In this document: one piece after another, positions 12,759 through 24,882 of the stretch
Position numbering within the stretch: the first letter of the stretch is position 1
Layout of the letters: each line of letters starts with the position of its first letter
Assembly: GCA_014529385.2 (NCBI GenBank)
Contig: CM043959.1
Coordinates: 16,867,309-16,931,308, forward strand
Direction: 5' to 3'
Source of the DNA: Adiantum capillus-veneris
Taxonomy: Eukaryota > Streptophyta > Polypodiopsida > Polypodiales > Pteridaceae
Length of the DNA: 64,000 bases
The notes under the pieces: generated by a model
Seen by the model: the letters and a program-made list of their open reading frames with translations, nothing else
The model's database searches: none
Told to the model about the DNA's origin: nothing
Translations under genes and position numbers: made by a program

Positions 12759-15700
12759 GTGGGAGCAAAAGTCTCTTCATAATCTATGCCTTTTTGTTGT
12801 GCATAACCCTTTGCAACAAGTCGAGCCTTATGGCGATCGATCTCACCATCCGGCTTGCGTTTCAACTTGTAAACCCACTTCGTACCAATGGCCTTTTTGC
12901 CAGGAGGCAAATCACATAAAGTCCATGTGTCATTCTCTATAAGTGCATCATATTCTGATTTCATGGCAGCAATCCAATTTTCTGAATTCTGTGCTTCATC
13001 AAAAGACAGAGGCTCCTCAACATCATGTAAACTAGACACAGCCAAAGCATAACAATCTGATGCATAAGATGCATGGCGAGAGCCTGAACGAGTACGACTA
13101 GATAAAGGTGCATCCAATTTACTGTCACGCAAAGTGTGCACCAGCCATTTTGGCATACCTCTAGCCTGCTCATTTTCAGCCCTTTCCTCATCAAGTACAT
13201 CATGTACATCTGCATCAGTAATAGGCTGTTCTAAAACATTTTCAGAAACCCCCATAGGCTGTACATTTGCCTCATTGGAACTTACATTCGTATTTCCACC
13301 ACTGAAAAGAGGCAACAAAGTGTCATAAATGTCCTGTGAGCTTACATTACTGTCTCTAGTACATGACAGCAAGGGTTGAACAGAATCTTCCACAAACACT
13401 ACATCCCGTGAAACCAAAATACGTTTTGTTTGCGGATGATACAACCTGTAACCTTTGCTTTCAGCACTATAACCAACAAAAATACATTTGACAGCCTTAT
13501 CATCCAATTTTCTGCGCTGCACTTGTGGCACCAAAGCATATGCCAAACAGCCAAAAACACGCATGTGCTCAATAGAAGGTTTTCTATCATGCCATGCTTC
13601 ATATGGAGTAATAGACTGCAAAGCTTTCGTAGGACACCTGTTAAGTACATAAGTGGCACACATGATGGCCTCAAGCCAAAAAGAATGCGGCAAAGCTTGA
13701 CTTTTGACCATACATCGTGCCATTTCCGTTAGTGACCTGTTTTTCCTCTCAGCAACACCATTTTGCTGAGGTGTATAAGGCACTGTACATTGGTGTTTTA
13801 TCCCACGACTAGCCAGAAATGCATTAAATTCATGAGACATATACTCCCCCCCTCGATCGGAACGGAGGGTGCCCATAGTACATTTTGAGACATTTTCAGC
13901 CATAGCCAAAAATTGTTTGAAGCACATAAAAACTTCGGACTTCACTTTAAGCGGAAATACCCACGCATGCCTGGAGTAATCATCAATGAAAGTCACGAAG
14001 TACAGGTAATTGCCCAAGGACGGAGTTTGCATGGGCCCACAAACGTCACTATGCACAAGCTGCAACCTGCATGTGGCCCTAACTGAACCATCCTTTGGAA
14101 ACTTAGAACGCTGCATTTTACCCAGAATACAGCCTTCACAAACATGTTTGATAGGTGCTTCAAGAGGCGGCAAAGAAGCAACCATATCAGATTTCTGCAA
14201 ACGCAGCAAACTGGCAAAATTCAGATGACCAAAACATGCATGCCAAAGTTTTGCATCTGAAATAGCCCTTGAATCTGCAACAGCATTTGCAAAATTTTGT
14301 CCACACTTGTCATACAAAGTGAGCTTATACAGCCCACGGCACAAAAGCCCAGATGCAACAATTTCATCACCAAAACTGAGATCATGAACTGTACATCTGT
14401 CATCCACAAATTTGACTACAAGTCCAAGTCTAGCAAGTGCGGATACAGACAAGAGATTCTTCTTGATCCCAGGTACATAAAGTGCATCAACAAGTGTGAA
14501 GGAACTGCCATTAGCAGCAGTGAGCACAATCTTTCCAACTCCCTGAACTGGATAAGAGGCGTTGTTGGCACAAGTGACTGAATTCCCATGAGGGACAGAC
14601 TCGAGAGAGGTAAACAATTCACGATGTGAGGTAATGTGCTTTGTAGCACCACTGTCGAAATACCATACATGTGAATCTGCAGCAACTGACAAGCATGCAT
14701 CATGGACAGCAGGATTGTAAGTGCACTCTGCGCTAAAAGCCCATTCTGCATCAACATCAGCATCACAATCTCCTTTCACAGAAGACTCAACAATGGCTGC
14801 ATTTGTAGTGGAACCAGCATTTGCAGTGGAACCACCCTCTTTCTTCTTAGCCTCTTTGGCCTTCAACTTAGGACACGACTTGATCAAGTGATCATTGGCT
14901 TTACAATAATGGCAACGCATCTTCTTTTTGCCCTTATCACCAGAATTGCCAGACGAAGTGCTGCCAGCAGAAGCATTAGGAACAGAATTTTTGCCACTCG
15001 CAGCAGAACCATAAGAAGTGGCTGCATTACTGTTACCACCCTTTCTTTGAGAAGCAATAAAAGCCTGTTCAACTACACGCTGCCTAGTCCTGTTTTTTCT
15101 AGAAAGTGACTCTTGCAACAACAATGTGCATAATGCATCAAACTTGACAACTTCAGGATTTCCTTGGGTCATCAGTCTCCAAGTACTAGCAAAAGTCTGG
15201 TAGGAATCTGGTAAGGCATCAAGAACAGTCTGCACAAGGGAACTGTCAGAAATGACTTCACCTGCAGAAATGAGTTGCTCATTGATATCCTTGACACTAG
15301 CAAGGAAAGTGTCCATATCATCTTCCTCATGCATAATCTTCGACTCTAGCTCTTTACGCAGCAAAGCAATTTTAGCCTCATTGCGGCTTGCATAAAGACC
15401 TGCTAGAATATCCCAAGCCTGTTTTGCAGATTTTGCTGAACGGATGTGAGGAATAATGGTGCGCTTCACAGACAACGCAATCAATGCATGAGCCTGCGCA
15501 TCCTTAACATCCCAACGAGCTTGTTCTGCTGTAGGCAAAACAACTCTAACAGCTGCAATCCTTGCAGCAAGACCTGCAACATCCTCAATATCGCCTACAT
15601 CTTCAGAACCAGGACGTACATCAATGCCCTGCACAATGTTCCAGACACCTTTTGACACAAGAACGTGTTGCATCATATAAGCCCACATAGGGTAGTTGTC

Positions 15701-15763
15701 CCCATCCAACCTGTCCTCAGCAGCAAACATCTTGAACACATCTGTGTTGTTGTTGTCAGCCAT
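12668..15763 (-). pseudogene. Copia gag-pol, N-terminal 1,031 codons
   Basis: The start chosen is the ATG at 15763 (MADNNNTDVF), the first Met after the leader that begins a typical copia gag; 20 further open codons lie upstream. Gag with a UBN2-type fold spans residues 1-240. A zinc knuckle is at C284, C287, H292, C297, the retropepsin triad DSGA at 370-373, the integrase zinc site at H508, H513, C542, C545 and the D,D35E triad at D573, D636, E672. RT begins at about 930 (TKWVYKLKRKPDGEIDRHKARLVAKGY lies at 961-987). The frame is lost after HFGW (1017-1020) by a one-base change, and RT continues in the next frame. Confidence 0.95.
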
Positions 15764-16023
15764 GGTAAATGCTGCACCTGATGTGAAAACTGCTCGAAAA
15801 TAGGAGAAATGGAGCGGGAACAACTTGTGCTATATAGCACAAACCGTAGAAGACTATAAGGCACCAGTTATGCAGAAAACGGCACTGACAGAAAATCTGC
15901 ACAAAATGACGAAATAACCTGTGCAGTACTGCCCGTAGTGGAAACGGAGGCCGAAATGAGCCCAAATCAAAATTCTGAGCAGACCTGCGAACGCTTGCCA
16001 AAGCTCACGGGAGGACGTGACCT

Positions 16024-16035
16024 GCTCTGATACCA
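16024..16035 (-). other. Copia primer-binding site
   Basis: On the minus strand TGGTATCAGAGC lies two bases inside the 5' LTR. This is the usual complement of the 3' end of plant initiator tRNA-Met. Confidence 0.93.
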
Positions 16036-16037
16036 AT

Positions 16038-16264
16038 TGTTGGAATTAGGGTTGCAGAGAAACACACACAGCTTGGAGAAGACGAAGGAAGCTCAAGGCA
16101 CACAATAGAGAGTGTGTTACTTAGTGTGCAATGGAAAGATAGATAGCCCTAGAGTGATGGGCGTATATACAATGCACGGGGGAAAAAACCTCCTAAAGAG
16201 GGAAAAAATGCCCCGGCGGTCCTAGTGTGTTCACACACATCACTACCACATGTATATGGTAACA
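16038..16264 (-). repeat. Copia 5' LTR (227 bp)
   Basis: Identical to 11176-11402. It should contain the promoter of the element; I see no strong canonical TATA box beyond a GTATATAC motif (near 16168). Confidence 0.97.
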
Positions 16265-16269
16265 ACTTC
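16265..16269. repeat. Target-site duplication ACTTC (right copy)
   Basis: Matches 11171-11175 exactly. Confidence 0.95.
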
Positions 16270-18048
16270 ATCTACCTGTATCATCGAAAGAGCAGTAGAT
16301 TCAAGCACTTTGAGTTCATACTCCATGTATTTTTTATGGCAGGCCTTTGGCATGTCCTTGATTCACTTCCTCGTCTTTGTTTTGGCATCCACTTTTCTTT
16401 CTTCCTCTTCTTCTTGTCCTTCAAAATCACGCCCACCCTTGAAAGTGCTTGGCATGGGGTGGGAAATTTGTTCTTATCTGCTCTTGTGTAGACATTTTTC
16501 TATGAGGAGCCGATGAAACCCTTTGAGATTTTAAAGCACTGATTACCAGATTTTTTCTACTAATTTTAGAGCATGCTGCTCTACTAGCTTTGCCAATTGT
16601 GCCTTTGTGGTCTTCAATTGCTATTGTATCTTGTTCACCTCCATGTTTTTCTAGGCATTTGTAGCCATCATGCTCGTCAACAACATTTGTCTCTACAGCT
16701 TTTCTTGTTTCAGCTCTGCCTTCAAAGCTTTTAGCTCTTCTTACACTGTGATCAGAGCTTGGGAAGTAGTATCAATTGTAGGAGTTTCTTGCACGGACAT
16801 GAGGGTCAAAAGAATGTGCTTTACAACATCATAGGAAGTGTTGAGTTTTATGGATCTCTATCCCTCTCTTGCTAGCTTCACTTCCAAAACTTCACACTTG
16901 GCTTGCAATTCTTTGTTAACGTCAACATGAGTGGAATGGGCTTTTGTTGCTTCAACAAGGCTTTGCTTTGTGTTTGTAATTTTTGTTTGAAGACTTTCTT
17001 TATTTGCAATTAGTTCTTCTACTTTTTGTAGCAGCATGGCATTTTATCTTGTCGCTGCATTGGTCTTCTTCTGAGCATCATTGAAGTCCACTTCTTTAAG
17101 TTGTATTACAGCTTGTTGGCATTTAAACTACAGCTTGTTGGCATTTAAACTACAGCTTGATTCCTTCAAAGTGTTTCTCAATGTCAAATTCTTTGAGCAC
17201 TTTATTTGCATCTTCTATGACTTCCCTTGTGTGAGGTGACAATGGAGTTTTACTTTGATCTTCAGGCTTGTGTGAGGTTCTCGGTACATTCGGATCTCTT
17301 GTGGTTTGCTCTGTTTTAGGAGAAGGTGGTAGCTCATCCTCCAAGGTATTTTGCTGCTATGATTCTTCTTGATCTTCATCCTTTGATCCCTCTTTTTTCT
17401 CTTGGTTGTCTTTTTCCTTGTTGGAGTTTTGTGGTGATTCTAACTCATCCACCCTTTGCCTCTTGGTTTCCTCTTTCGTTCTTTGTTTTGCTTTTCTTTT
17501 GAGATTTCATGTATCTTGCCTCAAAAAGAATTGGCAAGATTGGCCTCTTCTGTTGCTTTTCTTTGTTGGTATTCCTTGAACTTCTCCATTTTCTTAATCT
17601 TCCTTTGTTCAAGCCTTGCATCTAAATCATGTGATCCAGCTTAGTCATTCTTCTATTTGCCTTCCGCTTTTTTTTGCAGCTTCTCTTCCTTGATTCTTTA
17701 GGCCTCCTCCCTATCTTTTTGTGTAATTGTGAGGGGCACTTGAACAGCTGACTAAGCCTTTTTTCTTTCCAAGGGAGCTGTAAGATCCTATTCTTCATCC
17801 ATAGATTGATATTCAAATGGTATATCATTTGTTCCCTTTATTTCCTCATTGAGCTCAATATCCGTTTTTGTGGCCCTGTTGTCTGAATCCCTTGGCCTTG
17901 AACTCTTTTCCTTTGGCTTTCTTTTGATCAAAGTGTGAGAAGAAGAAGTGCCAATTGAGTGTACCACATGCTTGGCTTCGTGTAGTAACTCATCGATCAT
18001 GCCCAAAGCCTGATATGTAATCCTTGTGAGGATTGGGTCCGCATTCAT

Positions 18049-20327
18049 TTATGTTTTATTTTGGTTGTTGTTCTTCAAATTGGCATCTACTAGATTCTTT
18101 AGAATGTAATGAGAATAACTTGATCAAAACAAATCCAACTTGATTAAACTTCACCAGTGCATCTAATACAACTATAGGCACTAGGTCATGTGATTTAAGG
18201 TCAAGTCTAGCTCATTGGGACATGGATTGCAATCCATGCTGGAACACATTTGGAACTTTTAATGATGCCATCTGATCAAGCATACTTTGGGGGATGCTTT
18301 GGTTCACTCATGTTTGAATTTGGATCATTGGTTGGGATTTGATGCCAATTTTTAGAAGTTTTCTCAGACTTAGGAGAATTTTGGCATTTTGGCTAGAGTT
18401 TTGAGGGTCAAATGAGTGGAAATTTTGGGGTTAGTCTAGCGTTGGCATGTGGGATTTGCTGGTATAATTCTAGTCATGTTAGCTTGTAAGAGAGAAAGGA
18501 TCGCGATCCATGTTTGGTAACGTTTTGGGATCAAACTTGGGATACCTGTTCTTATATCATATCCTAACACACTGGTGAGGTTATTTTCAAATTTGAACAA
18601 GTTTATCTCAAATTTTTCCAACTTTGCAAGTTATGGCCTAATTTGGTCTGACTTTGCCATATTTGGTTTTGGTTGGCAACTTTGATCCCTAGTTGTGATC
18701 AATCTATATGGTACTTTTGCTTTCCTAATGATTTGGAGTTGAAGTATGGCCCAAATCCTAGCATCTTGTTCGTTTTTGGCTGAGTTGGAATGTTACTCTA
18801 TCCCTTGGATTCTTGGAAACTTTGACCACTTTCTTGGCATTTGGTGACACTCTTTGGCTATTCTTAATTCCACAACTTTGCTTGACTTTACACTTGGATC
18901 AAAAAAAACTGCCAGTCCCTAACTCTCTGACTCTATTGATTTTGACAATTGAAGTAGTTTGGGCTATTATCCAATTCCTAGCTTGTTCATACACTTTGCT
19001 TCCAATTTTTGATACATTTTGAGTTTTGGGGTTTGGTAGTCAAATTGGACCAAACTTCATGGGTAGCATCTCGACATATTTTCCAAGCTAATGGTTCACT
19101 TATTTTGCAAATCGGATTCAAATTTTCTATCATGGGTCAAAATGACCATTTGATGATCCAAACTTCGAATTTCCTTGTTTTCCTTGGAACTTTGAGTTCA
19201 TTTTCTACCGAACTTGTAGAGCTCTTTCCCCAAGGCCATGGTAAACCCTCTGTATGAAATTTTCTTGTGGAGGAAAAGTAGGGTCATGGATTATAATACA
19301 TGTTTGGTAACAAAATTTGACTATGATTACATCACTGTATAGAAAATTTCAAGGGCTACAATTTGTCCAACTTATTTTTTAATTTGGAGGTAAGGGGTCA
19401 TAAATCACGATCCATGTTGGACTACCTTTTCTTGTCATATTTGTTCCTCTTGGTTTCCCTTGTGATTGGGGATGTTCTCATGAACTTATCGCTAAATTTG
19501 GGTCTAGATAGCCTCCCCAATGGGCCTTGACACTTTCTAAAATCCCCATCCTAAATTTGATTCAATCTATTGTTGTGGTTGTTTGTGTGTATGTTGAGCT
19601 ATCCAAGCTTGTTAAGGTATTGATGAAGAAAATAATCATTGAATTTGGTGCAATGTGGGTGTTTGGTGTGGTTGTAGCGGGAAACAAATAGGCAGGCAAC
19701 TCTCGAATGCGGCTGGTCGCAAATGAGGCTTTATTTGCCCACTTTGCCTATATGTGCGCAGCCTGTCCCTAGTGTATTTTGCATACTTACCATATTTACT
19801 TATCTTTTGCATGTTATATCACCTGTGGCTTAGATTGTTCATCATTTGGACTCTTGGTCTCGCCATTTGACTTGGATTTTATAGTTTTGGCCTATTTCTG
19901 GTTGGCTCGAATTTGACGGGTGCCAAATCCTTCCACATTTGTCATGCTTGAAGCTCTTGCTTTGTAGATTTGGTGTTTGCTTTCAAAACTCAATTTTGGC
20001 TTTTTTGGCTCAAATTATTACTTTTTGAACCTTATTTTCTTAAAAATAAAAAAAATTACTTAAAATTATTATAATTTAGCAAAAACCATCCAAAATTATT
20101 CCGCATATTCATATACACATGGACAATTTGTCTTCCTAAATTTTTGTCATTATGGCTCATTATTATGCCTTTTAGTGATTAATTTTTGATAGAAAGCTAT
20201 AAAAAAGGCAACAATAAAAAAAAACACACACTTTATACACTAAATACATAATCTATTGGCATTTTTCATCCTAAGATTGTGCATTGAGCTATCACAGCTA
20301 CTATTTCTCCCACCTTCCCATTCTTTG
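18049..20327 (-). repeat. Non-coding stretch of element A with palindromic modules
   Basis: No coding frame is recognised over 2.2 kb. Palindromes occur in a shared context ending in ATCCATG: a perfect 18-bp CATGGATTGCAATCCATG at 18221-18238, GGATCGCGATCC at 18498-18509, and imperfect versions at 19285-19302 and 19399-19416, several followed by TTTGGTAAC or TTGGAC. Phrases such as 'tttggcatttgg' recur. It occupies the same place as the palindromic array of element B (54956-55832). Confidence 0.6.
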
Positions 20328-20990
20328 TCATCTCGAACAAAAATTGGTGCAATGTGCATGGGTGCAAACTTTGTGTCTATGCAAGGCTTCAAAATGTGGC
20401 TCTATCATGCTTTTGGAAGAGATGCATTGGGTATGATATTGTTGTGAAAGATCTGGGTATAATAGTTTGTTTAGTGATTTTGGTAGCCGAGGTTTGACTT
20501 TGAAGCTCCACGATTTGAATAACAGCACTTGAAGATATTTTGCTCTGCCTCTTATGGTTCCTTGAGTTACGAATGGCTGTAGATCTTGGTTGGTCTTCAC
20601 TTTGGGTATCCACTTGTACTGAGCTTTTGATATTGTTTGTTGCCATTCCCAACATAACTCTTTCTTGGCAAGTTGGTTAGCAAAAAGCTTTGGTTTCCAT
20701 TTCCACATAGCTTTGTGTGGCTATTTTTTGTGCTTTTATTTTTTCTTAGGATTCTAGTGAGATTTGGCTTAACCTGTGGATGAGTAGGTTGGTTTCTTGG
20801 GATGCTAGAGTCTAGTTTTTCTTGGGGTGGGTTGGGTAGTAGTAGTTCGCCCCTTTGGCAGCCAGATTTGTACTGATTTTGCTGCCATGATTTCCTTTCT
20901 AACCCATATTGGTCTAGCCTTGCCTACATAGGATGGCTTTTGGTCTGGCTACACTTTGGTGGGGATTGGGATTGGACCTAATGGCTTCAC
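20328..20990 (-). pseudogene. Element A basic Trp/Lys-rich ORF remnant
   Basis: The minus strand from about 20710 encodes MWKWKPKLFANQLAKKEL, then KWIPKVKTNQD, and further upstream Gln/Ser/Lys-rich sequence. The WKWKPK and KWIPK phrases resemble the repeated IWIPK and WVPI phrases of element B's ORF at 58191-57586, which lies in the same relative position. Frameshifts are present. No known domain is recognised; nucleic-acid binding would be only a guess from the base-rich composition. Confidence 0.4.
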
Positions 20991-21186
20991 TTTCCGCATA
21001 TGATCATTTGGTTCCAGCAGAACAGTATAAGTGTTTCTCACAAGTTGATAAGAAAGTATGTTCCTCGTAAGTGCACATTCATGGTACACCCAAAATAATA
21101 TCTTCATTCAAATCCATTTTTTTTATGACATGAAATTGGTGCAGACAATTGTTATAAGCAATGTTGATGGAGATATTGGCTTGGTC

Positions 21187-21600
21187 TCAACTAACCATTG
21201 TTTCACGGTTTATAGTCTTCAGCTCAATTTTCTCAGTCATAATTTGATTCACAGACATCTTCTTGAAAGTCGAGTAATTTATGACATTATCTTTGGTCCT
21301 TGTGTCCACTAGTGTCCTCATTGGAGATTCATTACGAAGTTGTAAGTGTATACAAGCATCCATGTCCCCAAGCCATTCTTGCTTTGTTTGAATGGATTCT
21401 ATAGGAGGAGGTGGTTGCGTAGAGGTAACTAGAACATTGGGTGATCTACCAATTTTATTGCACTTTAGCATTCACAGCTTAGCTTCTTCTTGTGCTTGAT
21501 CCTTGTTCTTTTATATGGATTTCTTCCGCTCAGATGCTTCATGAATCTTCTCCAACATGTCTTTTGTCAATGGTATATGATACTGTTTCAACCTGCAACC
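21187..21600 (-). pseudogene. Element A second retropepsin-like domain, degenerate
   Basis: After the integrase end, the minus strand reads an equivalent of B's CRLKKYHLPLTQDML (here with a stop), a charged helix, then a protease-like strand LVDTRTKDNVINYSTFKKM. The latter aligns with LLDSGAQVNLISYRLYKQL of B at 58953-58216. The active-site Gly is replaced (D-T-R instead of D-S-G), so the domain is dead. The conserved position supports an ancestral downstream protease in this lineage. Confidence 0.55.
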
Positions 21601-21615
21601 ATTAATCTAGTTGGG

Positions 21616-22207
<592 letters not shown>

Positions 22208-22214
22208 GGGGAAA

Positions 22215-22570
22215 TTTTTGAAACCTCGTAATCGCGTCGTGCGGGCTACCTGGTGGGTGAAAATAAAAAGCAGAGACTCGTCGAGACTCTTGTAGATATA
22301 TGCAAATTTAAAAATTAAATCGTTGAAAATTAATGATTATGCCTCGGGATACACGTAATTAAGAGCCACCATAATCATTGTGAAACGTGTCAAAACCATT
22401 AGTGAGACACGTGACCGTTGCACGCACGTGTGTCAATGAGTATATGCCATGTGGTACTTTTTAAAATCTTATTTTTCAATCTCACAAGCGAATAATCAAT
22501 TTCAACTTTCTTCCTCCCTTCTTCTCGCGTTGTTCAGGCCCTTTTCAATGCTTGCTTCCACATTGCTTCG
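22215..22570 (+). promoter_or_regulatory. Putative promoter and 5' leader of the histone H3-Ulp1 gene
   Basis: 356 bp upstream of the ATG at 22571 are richer in CpG than the neighbouring DNA. Two G-boxes (CACGTG) lie at 22408-22413 and 22425-22430, with a related AACGTG at 22384. Downstream is a pyrimidine-rich leader (CTTTCTTCCTCCCTTCTTCTCGCG) typical of plant 5' UTRs. A start site and TATA box are not certain. G-boxes bind bZIP and bHLH factors in plants; activity here is inferred. Confidence 0.4.
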
Positions 22571-24736
22571 ATGGCCAGGACTAAGCAAACTAATCAGAAG
22601 ATCTATCCTTTTCAAGAAAAATCTCAAGGCGAAGATTATGAGCATCCCAAGGAGGATCATCCTCAAGAAGAGAAGCCTCCACCAGTCGTTCCAAAGCCCC
22701 GTGAGCGTCCCAATGCAAGGAAAAGAATGAAATATCATGTGAAATCTCTTAGAGAGATAAGAGAAGCTTAGAAGTCCACTTCCTTGCTCATTCCAAGACT
22801 TCCCTTTATGAGGGTTGTTAAGGATATTTCTAAAAGATTTCTGAACAGGATGAAAAGCAAATATCTTCCCAAAGAAAGATGCCCTTCTTTGCCTTCAAGA
22901 AGCTGCAGAGGACTTCTTAATAGATTTTATGAATGATGGTTACATTGCTGCTGCATTTGCTCACAGAGTCACACTCATGAGCAAGGATTTTGTGCTTGTT
23001 TCAAGACTGAGGTATAGCTTTGACAAGGTTCTTGAGCCCATTCCCAATGAAGATTATAGGGCCTTCCAAATATTAAATATTCATCCTACAAGGCAACCAA
23101 AATCATCTATTGTTATAGAGGATATATCACATTTGTAGGATACAAGAAAGTCACATGATATCAAAGAGTCCAAGGAAAAGGAGGAAGAAGTAGAAAGGGC
23201 CATTGAGATCAAGTGAGAGGACACTATTTTGACAGAGCAATCTGAAATTCTAAAGGCATGCAACTTGCAACTTTTCAAAAGTGTCACAAGCCAAATGATT
23301 GTTGATGTCTTTATGTTTGGGACACTAGAGGCATACCTTGACATAGCACCTGAAGATACAAGCATGCTTGTAAATCCAAACATTGAGATAGGTGACACAG
23401 TGCTTTACATTTGTCTAAGGTTAGTTATTCTATCAGAATCTTTGTATTTTTGTGCATATATGTATAATTTCTCAATGGTATCTTTTTTATTTTTGCAAAT
23501 GTCTAATGAGGGATCTCCCTGATCCAATGGCAATGCAAATTTTTGTATTGGACCCACTTGTAACTCAGTGTCTATTCAACAACCTTGGTCAAATTGCAGG
23601 GTTTTTTGACAAGTTTGATATACTTACCTGCAATTACATAGTCTATCCCTATGTTGAAGTGTAGGTATCAATTTTTACTTTTGTACTTGCAAGTTATCAT
23701 TACTAGCTAATTGCTCTTTTTTTGCAGAGGTCATTGGAGCCATATAATGTTCAACCTTCTTGAAAGAGAAGTTATTTTTATGAATTCACTTTCTTCTATT
23801 CATGGAAGAAGCAAAATGTAAGCATGGTCTATGTTTAGTGAGCTTTTCATATATTATCATTATGTCCTCTTTTTTGACAAGTTTTTTGCTTCTAGGGATG
23901 CAAAGCGTATCTTAAGTCACCTACGTAGTTCAAATCCAGACTACAGGTTAGACTCCTTCAAGTACTATACCTAGAAAGTTCCTTTACAAAATAATTCAAC
24001 TTCCTGTGGCTGGATGGTGCTTTCAAACACATGGAGGTATCTTGAATCAAAGTCAAGGATGTCTACTCTTACTGTAAGTTTATCAATTATGCCATTGATT
24101 AGTTTAATTTCTAGAGCCCCTGATCTTATGTCAAAATGTTGTCTTTTTGTTGTAGTTACATGAATATTCAGAGTCATGGGCCAAGTGGGTTAGAGAAAAA
24201 GCTGTTTCTATGATCTTAGAGAGATCAATCAACCCACATGATCCAGATTCTCCTTTGCCACCAATAGGAGAGAAAGCTACAGGAAAGAGGAAAAGGGAGA
24301 AAAGGTTATCCCATCAAAGAAAGCTCTTGTAGATAAGAAGAGCCATGTAAAGGGTAGGCCAAAATTGAAGATCCCTGCCAAGAAAGTTGCAAAAGGAGAT
24401 TTAAAGGGTCCTCCATTTCATTCACCCCTTAAGTTTAAAATCCAAATGCCTCGATCGTCTTCAAAAGGCAAGAAGCAAAACCTCAGGTCTCCCTTCCATC
24501 TCCCAATCATGTCCCCCAAGAAGTCCCCAAAGTCTCTGAAGGTAGATCAACCCATATCACCTCCCAATGAACCCACTCCCATCAAATCTCATAAGCCAAA
24601 CCCTCAAAAGCTTGAGTCACCTCTACCTCCCAAGCCTTCTTCTGCATCACAAGAACATACTAAACCAAAAAGGCAGAGAGTCTCTGAGGATCCAGAATCC
24701 ACCCATGTGAAAAGGAAAGTCGATTTTGATGATTGA
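22571..24736 (+). pseudogene. CENH3-like histone H3 domain fused to a Ulp1 (C48) SUMO-protease-like domain, five exons, with stops
   Basis: The protein starts MARTKQT, identical to the H3 tail start, then a Lys/Pro-rich tail to codon 55. LREIREA, a TAG at 22769, LLIPRLPFMRVVKDIS and (after a one-base shift near 22870) ALLCLQEAAEDFLIDF...HRVTLMSKDFVLVSRL give the H3 fold; LLIP and VTLMxKDF are CENH3-like. Introns 23420-23510, 23661-23727, 23818-23895 and 24074-24155 all have GT-AG ends and keep frame. Spliced, they give a Ulp1-like core: CNYIVYPYVEVGHW (His), IFMNSLSS (Asn where Asp is usual), VPLQNNSTSCGW (Gln, Cys). A Lys/Pro tail with SPKK motifs ends at 24736. Stops at 23136, 23214 and 23972 and a frameshift near 24290 argue for a pseudogene. 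Confidence 0.75.
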
Positions 24737-24882
24737 TTCACATTGTCAAAGTTTGTAAAATTTTGTCCAAAAGAACATACATATATTTTGGTTACATATA
24801 CTCTTGTACTTGAATATCTAACTATTGTCAACCATTCAATTTTCAGCAGTATATCAAAGTGTCATTAAAATAAAAGTTAACA

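Larger units (their letters stand above)
11176..16264 (-). mobile_element. Complete-length Ty1/copia retrotransposon (5,089 bp)
   Basis: Two identical 227-bp LTRs (11176-11402 and 16038-16264) enclose gag-pol on the minus strand. Each LTR starts TGTT and ends AACA. A perfect 5-bp target duplication ACTTC flanks the element (11171-11175 and 16265-16269). A primer-binding site matching initiator tRNA-Met and a polypurine tract sit in the expected places. Pol order is protease, integrase, RT, RNase H, which defines copia. LTR identity means a recent insertion, yet pol has one frameshift near 12710 and one TGA at 12512-12510. It is nested in ORF3 of element A. Confidence 0.97.
10888..18048 (-). 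pseudogene. Element A ORF3 (coiled-coil protein), interrupted by a copia insertion
   Basis: The ORF is read from an ATG at 18048 down to 16270 and then, after the copia element, from 11175 to 10888. The first part is Lys/Glu/Ser-rich with nuclear-signal-like runs (KRKPKEK) and the segment RLEQRKIKKMEKFKEYQQ, then long heptad-like helices (LQKVEELIANKESLQTKI, then NKELQAKCEVLEVKLARE). The last part ends with IILDNQPLWWQKW, which resembles LIVDSQPRWRKAW in B's ORF3. Removing the copia element and one ACTTC copy joins the two halves in frame (QVDEV followed by RKTFGHE), so the insertion hit an open frame. Many stops are present elsewhere. The function is unknown. Confidence 0.65.

Noticed and set aside
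11628-14228. Antisense frames opposite the copia gag-pol gene (for example 12327-12692, 13430-13732 and 14297-14581)
   Set aside because: They lie inside a well-defined pol gene on the other strand and show no domain of their own.
22571-24736. Nonsense codons in the histone-Ulp1 gene as programmed recoding or RNA editing
   Set aside because: Several stops plus at least two frameshifts are more simply explained by decay; nuclear editing that reverts stops is not known to me in plants.
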